Below the pieces are notes generated by a model, which saw only the letters and a program-made list of their open reading frames with translations, had not been told where the DNA came from and ran no database searches. A program made the position numbers and the translations under genes. Positions 1 to 4,841 of a DNA stretch of 7,424 nucleotides are shown piece after piece (position 1 is the first letter of the stretch; each line of letters begins with the position of its first letter). The stretch comes from Oscillospiraceae bacterium. Its GTDB lineage: Bacteria > Bacillota > Clostridia > Oscillospirales > Oscillospiraceae. The DNA lies in contig JAITGW010000041.1 of NCBI GenBank assembly GCA_031280325.1, positions 1-7,424 on the forward strand. Direction: 5' to 3'.

Positions 1-8
1 TGCCCCAA

Positions 9-71
9 TTAGCTGTCATGGCAGTCTATGTAGGTAGGTGTGCCTCCAAAGCATCTGATTATTTCGTTCAT
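9..71 (-). CDS. Tiny ORF of 20 codons downstream of the acetyltransferase, possibly a gene head remnant
   Basis: An ATG at 71-69 is preceded by a purine-rich AAAGGAAA site about six bases upstream. It opens a 20-residue frame, MNEIIRCFGGTPTYIDCHDS, that stops at TAA (11-9). It begins 23 bases after the stop of the acetyltransferase fusion and in the same direction, so it could be the last cistron of that operon. I do not recognise the peptide. The ribosome binding site together with an early stop fits the head of a truncated gene, like the other remnants in this region. It may equally be chance. Bases 1-8 and 72-94 show nothing else. Confidence 0.25.
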   Translation of the reverse strand: MNEIIRCFGGTPTYIDCHDS

Positions 72-94
72 GAGCCGTTTCCTTTCTGAAAATA

Positions 95-811
95 TCATAA
101 TTTCTTTATCATTAGATAATCCTCACGTCTAGCGTGGTCGGTTCGTTCGCCTGACATTTCATATCCGAGCCGCTGATATAACCGTACGGCGGGGTTATCC
201 TTTTGTACGGAAAGCGCGGTCTGCTTATATCCACTTTCCCGCAGCAACTCAAACAGCTTTTTGATAAGCCTCATCCCTATACCGAAGCCGCGGAATTCCG
301 GCAATACCGAAAAGGCAAGCTCGGGTGTTTTGCTGTTAACGTGACCGCACGCCGGAATAATACGCGTCCACGCAGCTCCGACCACTTGACCGTTTTGCTC
401 TGCCGCCACCCCTAAGTCGCCCGTCTGCGTCCCAAAGTCTTTAATATATACAAATATCTCTGGGTCATTTATTATGCTTCTTGGTGGTGCTTCTGCGCCT
501 TCGGGGATAAAGATTGCCTGATACAAAAATTCCGGAAGGCATTCATAATCCGGCTCGCACATAACACGAATCCTTGCGTTTATTTTATGCGCCGTGATAA
601 TCGTATAGCTATGCGCGTTGATGGTGATGACCATACCGCCCTTATAGAGATACCAGTTTTTTCCCTGCCCGATAATCACATCCGCCTGTTTCACAACGTC
701 CTTGCACCATGCAACTACATCATCGGTTTGCAGATTCAGATTGCATCTTATTCGCTCTTCGCCCATTTGTGTGGTGTGTATTTTGCCGATGTTCTGCGTT
801 AAGTCATTCAT
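95..811 (-). CDS. DUF3781 - GNAT N-acetyltransferase fusion protein
   Basis: The protein has 238 residues in two parts. Residues 1-76 resemble the small stand-alone family DUF3781 (head MNDLTQNIGKIHTTQMG, then KNWYLYKGG and ITINAHSYTIITAHK, where such proteins normally end). From about residue 80 a complete GNAT fold follows: an FLYQAIFIPEG helix, the acetyl-CoA loop RGFGIG at 174-179 in motif A, and NPAVRLYQRLGY at 206-217 in motif B. GNAT enzymes move an acetyl group from acetyl-CoA to an amine; the substrate here is unknown. I chose the ATG at 811 rather than an upstream start at 844 because AAGAGGAA lies five bases before it and DUF3781 proteins begin at this point. The start overlaps the end of the methyltransferase remnant by eight bases, so the two are probably translationally coupled. 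The domain assignments come from memory of the families. Whether the fusion is natural or the product of a deletion is open. Confidence 0.8.
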   Translation of the reverse strand: MNDLTQNIGKIHTTQMGEERIRCNLNLQTDDVVAWCKDVVKQADVIIGQGKNWYLYKGGMVITINAHSYTIITAHKINARIRVMCEPDYECLPEFLYQAIFIPEGAEAPPRSIINDPEIFVYIKDFGTQTGDLGVAAEQNGQVVGAAWTRIIPACGHVNSKTPELAFSVLPEFRGFGIGMRLIKKLFELLRESGYKQTALSVQKDNPAVRLYQRLGYEMSGERTDHARREDYLMIKKL

Positions 812-1175
812 TTGAATTCCTCTTACGAGCCTCAAGGTACACAAGCGGAAACACCGCGTTTAATACCCGCCAATTTTCAACCTTAAAGCCGTTTTCTCCT
901 ATAAACTCCAAATATTCATCGGGCGGCCATTTCGAGTAGGTTTCAAACCCGATAAGCTTTAATATTTTAGCATTCAGATTCCATGTCTGTTCACGCAAAT
1001 GACCGTGCGAATAAGTAGGCGCGATAAGCAGCCCGTTTGGTTTCAGCACTCGCCAAATATTTGATATCGCCTCGACCGGATCCGGCATAATATGAAGCGC
1101 GTTTGATATGATAACCGCATCAAATACGTTGTCACCGAACGAAAGCGCCGTTGCATCTTCTACTGAAAAATTCAC
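804..1175 (-). pseudogene. Class I SAM-dependent methyltransferase, N-terminus missing
   Basis: The 123-residue frame carries the second half of a small-molecule methyltransferase. It shows VEDATALSFGDNVFDAV, ISNALHIMPDP, then the strand RVLKPNGLLIAPTY, and a C-terminal tail YLEFIGENGFKVENW. These correspond to the post-I, IV and V/VI region of the Rossmann fold. Motif I, the glycine-rich loop that holds S-adenosylmethionine, and the N-terminal helices are absent. Upstream, the frame stays open for only 13 more codons of unrelated sequence before a stop at about 1215. The GTG at 1175 is a nominal start without a convincing ribosome binding site. About half of a usual protein of this type (around 200-250 residues) is lost, so catalysis is very unlikely. 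Its 3' end overlaps the DUF3781-GNAT start by eight bases. Confidence 0.75.
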
Positions 1176-1214
1176 ATTTCTGGACGTCCATATCGGCTGA
1201 AAGCGACGCTGCCA

Positions 1215-1340
1215 TCAGTCGGTACATTGAAATTCCTCTTTGTGCTGCGTAAACCATGTCTTATTATTGTTGAAACGAAGCTCCCACATGAAATCAACAG
1301 TGCGCTGAGAGAATCCTTCGAATTTCATTTGCTCACTCAT
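1215..1340 (-). pseudogene. DUF2461 (TIGR02453-like) protein, N-terminal remnant of 41 residues
   Basis: An ATG at 1340-1338 with GGAGG ten bases upstream opens a 41-residue frame. It contains MKFEGFSQRTVDFMWELRFN, then NNKTWFTQHKEEFQ, and stops three residues later at TGA (1217-1215). The FxGFSxxTxxFxxxLxxNNxxxWFxxxKxxF pattern is the start of the DUF2461 family, whose members have roughly 200 or more residues and no assigned function. The match breaks off after EEFQ, and the next recognisable coding sequence is the methyltransferase tail from 1175 down. This looks like a deletion joint: a head of one gene lies about 40 bases from the tail of another. The start overlaps the stop of the preceding remnant (ATGA), as expected for genes once in one operon. 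Confidence 0.6.
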
Positions 1341-1480
1341 TTATCCCAATCCTCCGCATGAAGTTTTTCTTGCAAACGCTTTAATTGTTTCTGCCGTTCC
1401 AAGATAAACGAGTGAAACCGCAGCGTTCCATACCTGCCGCCGCTCCACCCGAAATAGATCCGGTATAGCTTTCTCCCCGT
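1337..1480 (-). pseudogene. Startless C-terminal gene remnant (unidentified)
   Basis: Directly after the stop of the Smr-domain gene the same frame stays open for 47 codons. It contains KLYRIYFGWSGGRYGTLRF, then a basic helical stretch FILERQKQLKRLQEKLH, and ends in AEDWDK and TGA at 1339-1337. There is no ATG or GTG start and no ribosome binding site. The stop overlaps the ATG of the DUF2461 remnant in an ATGA joint, which suggests that this is the true end of an ancestral gene. I do not recognise the family. It could also be a chance open stretch, although the helix with regular K/R/E/Q spacing looks like protein sequence. Confidence 0.35.
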
Positions 1481-1885
1481 TTATTTCAAAATCACCACGG
1501 TGATACCCTCGTTCGAGCGGTTGTAGTCCCGGTCGCCCGTAAGCTCATTATGATACAGCGCAAGGGCTTTTTGAGTAGAGGCATCGAACATAGAAAACTC
1601 TTCGCCGGGAATAAAATCCCTGATACCGCCCGCCGCCTTCTTGGATTGCAGCCGCTGCCGGACGGCGGAACGAATCTTGCCGCCTACGCCCGTTGAGCCA
1701 TAACCGTGAACGATTTTGATGAGCTTTGACTGCTTGCCATATGGACGCAGCGCCGCTTCAAGCCGGTTCAGCGCCACGTCCACCGTGGGCATACCGTCTT
1801 TGATGTTGATTTCTAAAATGGTTGAGCCACAGGATATACTCCACGGCGTAGCGGCAGGAGGACAGGGACGCGCCAGCAAAGCCAT
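1481..1885 (-). CDS. Smr-like (small MutS-related) domain protein, start region damaged
   Basis: From about residue 22 the frame reads as a complete small Smr-like domain: TILEINIKDGMPTVDVALNR, a helix, then IKIVHGYGSTGVGGKIR at about residues 56-72. The tail IRDFIPGEEFSMFDASTQKA and NEGITVVIL is typical of stand-alone Firmicute members. Smr domains bind nucleic acid and some are nucleases; the HGxG segment is the family signature. Residues 1-21 (MALLARPCPPAATPWSISCG) do not look like protein, because the DNA there reads better in the frame of the upstream lipoprotein. No good ribosome binding site precedes the ATG at 1885. The genuine start therefore seems to be lost, and the domain may be expressed only through the overlapping upstream frame or not at all. 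Confidence 0.6.
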   Translation of the reverse strand: MALLARPCPPAATPWSISCGSTILEINIKDGMPTVDVALNRLEAALRPYGKQSKLIKIVHGYGSTGVGGKIRSAVRQRLQSKKAAGGIRDFIPGEEFSMFDASTQKALALYHNELTGDRDYNRSNEGITVVILK

Positions 1886-2069
1886 ACATACTCTGCGCTT
1901 GAAAATCCAAGCCCTCGCTTGCCAGTTTATCCCCGGCTTCTTTCATGTCGGTCATTGCTTTCACAAAGGCGTTGTAACCGTCCCCGCCGCCTTTATCTTT
2001 GCCGTTGCAGGCGGCAAGGCTGAACACCAGCATAGCCGCCAACAGGCAAGTCAGTAGTCGTTTCAACAC
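1758..2069 (-). pseudogene. Lipoprotein N-terminal fragment running out of frame into the Smr gene
   Basis: The start is a GTG at 2069 with GAGG six bases upstream; an alternative GTG lies at 2081. The product begins LKRLLTCLLAAMLVFSLAAC, a signal peptide with lipobox LAAC, so the mature protein would be a membrane-anchored lipoprotein. The mature part starts NGKDKGGGDGYNAFVKAMTD and continues to about EYILWLN. At about 1822 the Smr-like domain begins in another frame, and the remaining residues here (HFRNQHQRRYAHGG onward) are only its off-frame reading. Lipoproteins of this style are usually several times longer, so the body of the gene is missing. Either a deletion joined it to the Smr gene out of frame or a frameshift broke a fusion. 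I see the signal peptide clearly, but the family is not identified. Confidence 0.55.
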
Positions 2070-2092
2070 TTGCCACCTCACAGTCTTCTAAA

Positions 2093-2120
2093 TTTGCCTG
2101 TATTGCGCGACAGGCGGCGC
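2093..2120. repeat. 28-base repeat, copy A
   Basis: This copy matches the one at 3250-3277 at 26 of 28 positions; both differences are transitions. It contains GCCTGT and ACAGGC arms eight bases apart, so a transcript could form a six-pair hairpin. It lies 12 bases downstream of the DUF6273 lipoprotein stop and before the lipoprotein fragment start. No run of U follows, so it is not an ordinary terminator. Confidence 0.75.
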
Positions 2121-2131
2121 ACCCAACAGGG

Positions 2132-3199
2132 TTATTGCCTTATGATTTGAATTGTCATACCGCCGCCTCTTACCGCTATGTTTAGCGAATAGCCGTCCTT
2201 GACCGATTCAAAGCCTCTCATGCCTTCGTAGCCTGTGACATCTCCCGACCAACCCATGTTTTGACAAGCGGCGATATAATTCAAACCATCGGCTTCGGGA
2301 ACATTCGTAATCGTTGCAAGAAATCTATCTTCGCCCCCAGTGGTTCCGGCAAGCGTTCCGATTTCCGGCTTGGGAACAAGGCGTGTAAACTCGTTGTCCG
2401 GCCAGTCGGTGGAAGTTCCGTCGCCATTGCTCGGTGCGGTGTTTTCTTGCGCAGGACTGCTTTCCGTTTCCGGCGTGATGTCAACCCAAATCGCGGGGCG
2501 AACGGCGAAAATATCCCCCTCATGGTTGCGATTGACGGGGAAGCCATCGGTATTTATTGTTCCGTCAGGGTAAACAAAGCACACGCTTGAACCCGTAATG
2601 CCCGGTGTCCGTGTCCTCCACGCCGCGCCTGTACCGTCATACTTTGCTGTCCTTGCTTCGTCGGATGAAAAATATTGCCTTACTTCGGCTTCGGACAGGA
2701 TAAACACCTTATCCTTTGTCGCGTTGCCGCCCGATATGCCGTTTTCGGGGTTACTTTGCGGGGCAATGTCACTTTCAAGGATTTTTGCCTTTTGCGCGTC
2801 TGTGAACGCCGCCGAATAAAACTCGCCATTCAGCCATTCACGGATAGTAGCCGTTTCCCATGTGGTGTTGTCAACATCGTCGCCCTCGTTATACAGATTG
2901 TCGGTTATGCAGTCTTTTGTAATCAGCAACGCCTTTTTCGCCGTTAAATCCACCGCCAACGCTTGCCATTCAACAGGCTTTCCGTTGTATGTGCCATAAC
3001 TGGCGGTGTCGCCCGCCTTGCCGACAAGTCCGCTTCCGGCGGGTTTACTGGTGCTGTCCGGCGTGGTGGTGGAGCTTGTGCCGCCCTGTGATGTGCCGGG
3101 CGTGGTGCTGTTGCCCGAATTGTCACCTGTCTTGCCGCAACCCGCCATTGTGCCAATGACGAGGACGAGGGCAAGAGCGAGAATAATTGCCTTTTTCAT
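2132..3199 (-). CDS. Secreted lipoprotein with DUF6273 domain and extra C-terminal domain
   Basis: The protein has 355 residues. The start is the ATG at 3199, which GGAGGAA precedes by seven bases; a TTG at 3214 lies inside that site and is rejected. The signal peptide MKKAIILALALVLVIGTMAG ends in lipobox MAGC with Cys21 as the lipid anchor. A Ser/Thr/Pro/Gly-rich linker (about 22-60) follows. The DUF6273 domain spans about 64-241, with YNGKPVEWQAL, KALLITKDCI, TWETATIREWLNGEFYSAAF, KDKVFILSEAEVRQYF and the closing VRPAIWVDI. A second linker leads to a C-terminal domain (about 265-353, DWPDNEFTRLVPKPE onward) that recalls the DUF6591 type of clostridial lipoproteins. Function is unknown for both; the layout fits a surface-exposed binding protein. 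This is the only clearly complete gene in the left half. The last part of its DUF6273 domain recurs in the upstream chimeric ORF. Confidence 0.85.
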   Translation of the reverse strand: MKKAIILALALVLVIGTMAGCGKTGDNSGNSTTPGTSQGGTSSTTTPDSTSKPAGSGLVGKAGDTASYGTYNGKPVEWQALAVDLTAKKALLITKDCITDNLYNEGDDVDNTTWETATIREWLNGEFYSAAFTDAQKAKILESDIAPQSNPENGISGGNATKDKVFILSEAEVRQYFSSDEARTAKYDGTGAAWRTRTPGITGSSVCFVYPDGTINTDGFPVNRNHEGDIFAVRPAIWVDITPETESSPAQENTAPSNGDGTSTDWPDNEFTRLVPKPEIGTLAGTTGGEDRFLATITNVPEADGLNYIAACQNMGWSGDVTGYEGMRGFESVKDGYSLNIAVRGGGMTIQIIRQ

Positions 3200-3249
3200 G
3201 GTGTGTTCCTCCAAAAAAATATTTATTTGCCGTCTGCCCTCCGGCGGGG

Positions 3250-3277
3250 TTTGCCTGTATTACACGACAGGCGGCGC
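3250..3277. repeat. 28-base repeat, copy B
   Basis: This is the partner of the copy at 2093-2120, in the same orientation. Its end coincides with the stop codon of the Api92-DUF6273 chimera (3279-3277). In both places the repeat sits just behind a gene that contains a DUF6273 tail. It was probably copied together with the 3' end of such a gene, or is a small mobile palindromic unit. Confidence 0.75.
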
Positions 3278-3651
3278 TAATTGCCGGATTCGCTTTCTGG
3301 CGTGATGTCAACCCAGATTGCGGGGCGAATGCCTTGAAGCTGAAACACTTGCTCGCCCGATGGAGAAACAGAACCGTCATACGCAATGTTTGCGGCTCTT
3401 GAAAGCGTATTACCCGATGTTCGCAGCCACCACTTGTCCGTTGTGCCGTTGTTTTCGCCGTATATCTGACGCTCCTCATTGCCGAGATTTCCCTGAAAGA
3501 CAGCGTCCGGCATCGGGATGATTTTGTTGAAGTCAAGCGAGCGGCGGCCTTCCACTTCGTCCATGCGGACGGCTGCGAGGATGGCGGCAAGGCGGTCTTC
3601 GCTCACACCTTCGATGGTAATAATATTGGTTACATGGTTTGGCATAGTCAT
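3277..3651 (-). CDS. Chimeric ORF: Api92-like head joined in frame to a DUF6273 tail
   Basis: Of 124 residues, 1-67 match the start of Api92/DUF1281-type phage and conjugative-element proteins: MPNHVTNIITIEG, SLDFNKIIPMPD, then EERQIYGENN. In that family this point normally continues with a WYDW...NWGTKW segment. Instead, from about residue 68, the end of a DUF6273 domain follows: DKWWLRTSG, IAYDGSVSPSG, IRPAIWVDITPESES. DNA at 3294-3329 equals 2467-2502 at 33 of 36 positions, confirming kinship with the downstream lipoprotein. The start overlaps the methyltransferase stop (ATGA), and AAGGAGGG lies inside that gene's end. The ATG at 3645 (MPNHV) is the family-typical start and equally possible. 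There is no signal peptide, so the DUF6273 piece would sit in the cytoplasm, unlike its normal place. A deletion product without function is likely. Confidence 0.7.
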   Translation of the reverse strand: MTMPNHVTNIITIEGVSEDRLAAILAAVRMDEVEGRRSLDFNKIIPMPDAVFQGNLGNEERQIYGENNGTTDKWWLRTSGNTLSRAANIAYDGSVSPSGEQVFQLQGIRPAIWVDITPESESGN

Positions 3652-4511
3652 TTTCCCTCCTTAATTCTTTTTTCAGCGATTTTGATATAGTCCGGGTTCA
3701 GCTCGAAGCCGATATATTGCCGTCCCAGCGCGGCGGCGGTCATGGCCGTTGTGCCACTGCCCATGAAGGGGTCTAAGACAACTTCCCCCGGCGGACAGCC
3801 CGCGAGGATGCACGGCTCAATCAGCGCGGGAGGGTATGCGGCAAAATGGGAATCGCTGATCCCTTTTGTCGGAACCGTCCATACGCTCCGCTTATTGCGA
3901 AGCGCCTGACCATTCTCCCATTGGCATCGGGAACGCCCATTGCTACGGTTGAGTGATTGGATGCTGCCACCCTCCGTCATAGGCCTGGCGTATTTCGCCG
4001 AGCCTTTGTGGACGCCGTTTTTTCTTGCATCCACAGCCAGTTCGCGAATGGCTTTGTAGTCAAAATAGTATCGCTGACTTTTGGCGAACAAAAAGAGATA
4101 TTCATGGGATTTGACGCAGCGGTCGGTCACGCTCTCAGGCATGGTGTTCGGCTTGCTCCAGATGCAGTCCTCCGTGGGCAGCCCTGCGTATTCACCGATG
4201 TCCGGCGAGTAGACCTCATCCCAAAACGCCTTGCCGCCAAGCTCATGCGCGGCATTCATCGCCTTTTCAAAACCGGCGTACTGCTTGCTCCATTCGGGCG
4301 TAAAAAAAGCCATCCCCGTGTGAGGGAAGGCTTCTGAAAAACTGCCGACCGAGAGAAGACCGTTTTCGCTGGCGGAGATATATTTTCCGTCCGAATCGCC
4401 GCAGGTGAAAAGCGCGCCGCGCCCGGTCAGCCGAAAAACCGTGTCCTCTGTCCATCTATCGCCCGCGATTTCGGCGATGGTCTGCCATAGTTCGTGTTCC
4501 TGTTTATTCAT
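3648..4511 (-). CDS. Chimeric DNA methyltransferase (N4-C/N6-A, beta type), catalytic motif missing
   Basis: Of 287 residues, from about 115 on the protein is the second half of a beta-class amino-methyltransferase. It shows DCIWSKPNTMPESVTDR, KSHEYLFLFAKS, RYYFDYKAIRE, the motif X stretch HFAAYPPALIEPCI (222-235), the SAM-binding motif I DPFMGSGTT (247-255), and motif II with Glu270. In this class the catalytic motif IV, (D/N/S)PP(Y/F), precedes these motifs, and none is present. Instead residues 1-100 (MNKQEHELWQTIAEIAGDRW onward, with FRLTGRGALFTC and GLLSVGSF) look like another small element-borne protein that I cannot name. The joint is near FWDEVY. The start has AAGGAG nine bases upstream. 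SAM binding may survive, but base methylation should not. No restriction enzyme is adjacent. Such enzymes are common as orphans on phages and conjugative elements. Confidence 0.8.
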   Translation of the reverse strand: MNKQEHELWQTIAEIAGDRWTEDTVFRLTGRGALFTCGDSDGKYISASENGLLSVGSFSEAFPHTGMAFFTPEWSKQYAGFEKAMNAAHELGGKAFWDEVYSPDIGEYAGLPTEDCIWSKPNTMPESVTDRCVKSHEYLFLFAKSQRYYFDYKAIRELAVDARKNGVHKGSAKYARPMTEGGSIQSLNRSNGRSRCQWENGQALRNKRSVWTVPTKGISDSHFAAYPPALIEPCILAGCPPGEVVLDPFMGSGTTAMTAAALGRQYIGFELNPDYIKIAEKRIKEGK

Positions 4512-4533
4512 CGTGATTTTCTCCTTCCATTGG

Positions 4534-4565
4534 AAAAAGCCCGCTGATTTTTATTTCAGCGGGCT
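4534..4565 (-). terminator. Rho-independent terminator just before the methyltransferase gene
   Basis: A ten-pair stem (AGCCCGCTGA with TCAGCGGGCT) and an eight-base loop are followed on the minus strand by a run of five T. On the plus strand no T run follows, so it acts on leftward transcription. It ends 22 bases before the methyltransferase ATG, leaving no room for a promoter between them. The gene therefore depends on read-through, or the hairpin works as an attenuator. Confidence 0.8.
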
Positions 4566-4595
4566 TCGGTTTGATTTGTATTCGGTTTTTCGTTT

Positions 4596-4639
4596 ATTCG
4601 GGCAAGTCTGCGCCGTAAGAGTTCGAATCCTGCCCGAAT
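4596..4639 (+). other. tRNA T-arm-like remnant flanked by a 9-base inverted repeat
   Basis: ATTCGGGCA (4596-4604) pairs with TGCCCGAAT (4631-4639). Between them lies GAGTTCGAATCCTG, which resembles the T arm of a tRNA with an acceptor-like stem outside. It also resembles the T arm of the nearby tRNA-Arg (GGTTCGATTCCTG) but points the other way. D and anticodon arms are absent, so this is no working tRNA. It may be a leftover tRNA 3' end or an attachment site from an integration event, or a simple hairpin. Confidence 0.3.
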
Positions 4640-4652
4640 GGGAAATGGCTCG

Positions 4653-4691
4653 AAAAGCAGTATTTTTTTCGAAGCGCGAAAATCTGCTTTT
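4653..4691. terminator. Imperfect bidirectional hairpin, possible terminator
   Basis: The outer arms AAAAGCAG (4653-4660) and CTGCTTTT (4684-4691) enclose an inner stem TTTTCG/CGAAAA with loop AAGCG. Short T runs lie at both ends. It could end transcription on either strand but is weaker than its neighbours. Confidence 0.35.
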
Positions 4692-4697
4692 GAGATG

Positions 4698-4728
4698 CTG
4701 AAAACCCGCTCACTGAGCGGGTTTTCAG
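4698..4728. terminator. Symmetric terminator downstream of tRNA-Arg
   Basis: A perfect 14-pair stem (CTGAAAACCCGCTC with GAGCGGGTTTTCAG) has a three-base loop at 4712-4714. The A and T runs are part of the stem, so the CCCGCTC/GAGCGGG core is followed by TTTT on both strands and it can work in both directions. It lies 29 bases beyond the CCA end of the tRNA and is the likely end of the tRNA transcript. Confidence 0.75.
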
Positions 4729-4756
4729 TGCTGACATCTTTTTTGTCAGTTAATTT

Positions 4757-4831
4757 TGGCACCCCCGACAGGAATCGAACCTGTAACTGAGTCTTAGGAG
4801 GACCCCGTTATATCCATTTAACTACGGGGGC
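4757..4831 (-). tRNA. tRNA-Arg, anticodon CCU
   Basis: The minus strand folds into a full cloverleaf. The acceptor arms are GCCCCCG (4831-4825) and CGGGGGT (4767-4761), with a G-U first pair. The D stem is GTTA/TAAC with an eight-base loop, the anticodon stem GGGTC/GACTC, and the T arm ACAGG-TTCGATT-CCTGT. The anticodon loop CTCCTAA (4800-4794) places CCT at 4798-4796, which reads AGG (arginine). The discriminator is G at 4760 and the CCA end is encoded (4759-4757). It follows the WalK operon on the same strand but has its own promoter. Its 3' end faces the accessory region. tRNA 3' ends are common integrase targets. Confidence 0.95.
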
Positions 4832-4841
4832 GCGCCAAGGC

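Noticed and set aside
1149..1228. ATG at 1228 with AAGAGGAA upstream opening a short frame (MYRLMAASLSADMDVQKCEF)
   Set aside because: The binding-site-like bases belong to the DUF2461 coding sequence, and the frame soon reads the methyltransferase coding sequence out of frame before stopping.
804..1243. Similar ribosome-binding stretches AAGAGGAATT plus ATG at about 1243-1226 and 824-809, possibly a recombination repeat
   Set aside because: The match is only about ten bases of purine-rich binding-site sequence before an ATG, which is expected by chance; similarity does not extend further.
2944..3590. Alternative minus-strand frames over the lipoprotein signal peptide and the chimera
   Set aside because: They are off-frame readings of the signal peptide, the linker and the DUF6273 region, with no independent start signals.
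3648..4511. Restriction-modification or other defence system
   Set aside because: No endonuclease, specificity or nuclease gene is adjacent, and the methyltransferase lacks its catalytic motif.
4731..4749. Inverted repeat CTGACA/TGTCAG with a T-rich loop next to the tRNA end
   Set aside because: It has a six-pair stem only and no T run following on either strand; the symmetric terminator beside it explains termination better.
4556..4762. 68-residue minus-strand frame through the spacer downstream of the tRNA
   Set aside because: It runs through two hairpins and into the 3' end of the tRNA, has no convincing ribosome binding site and no protein-like pattern.
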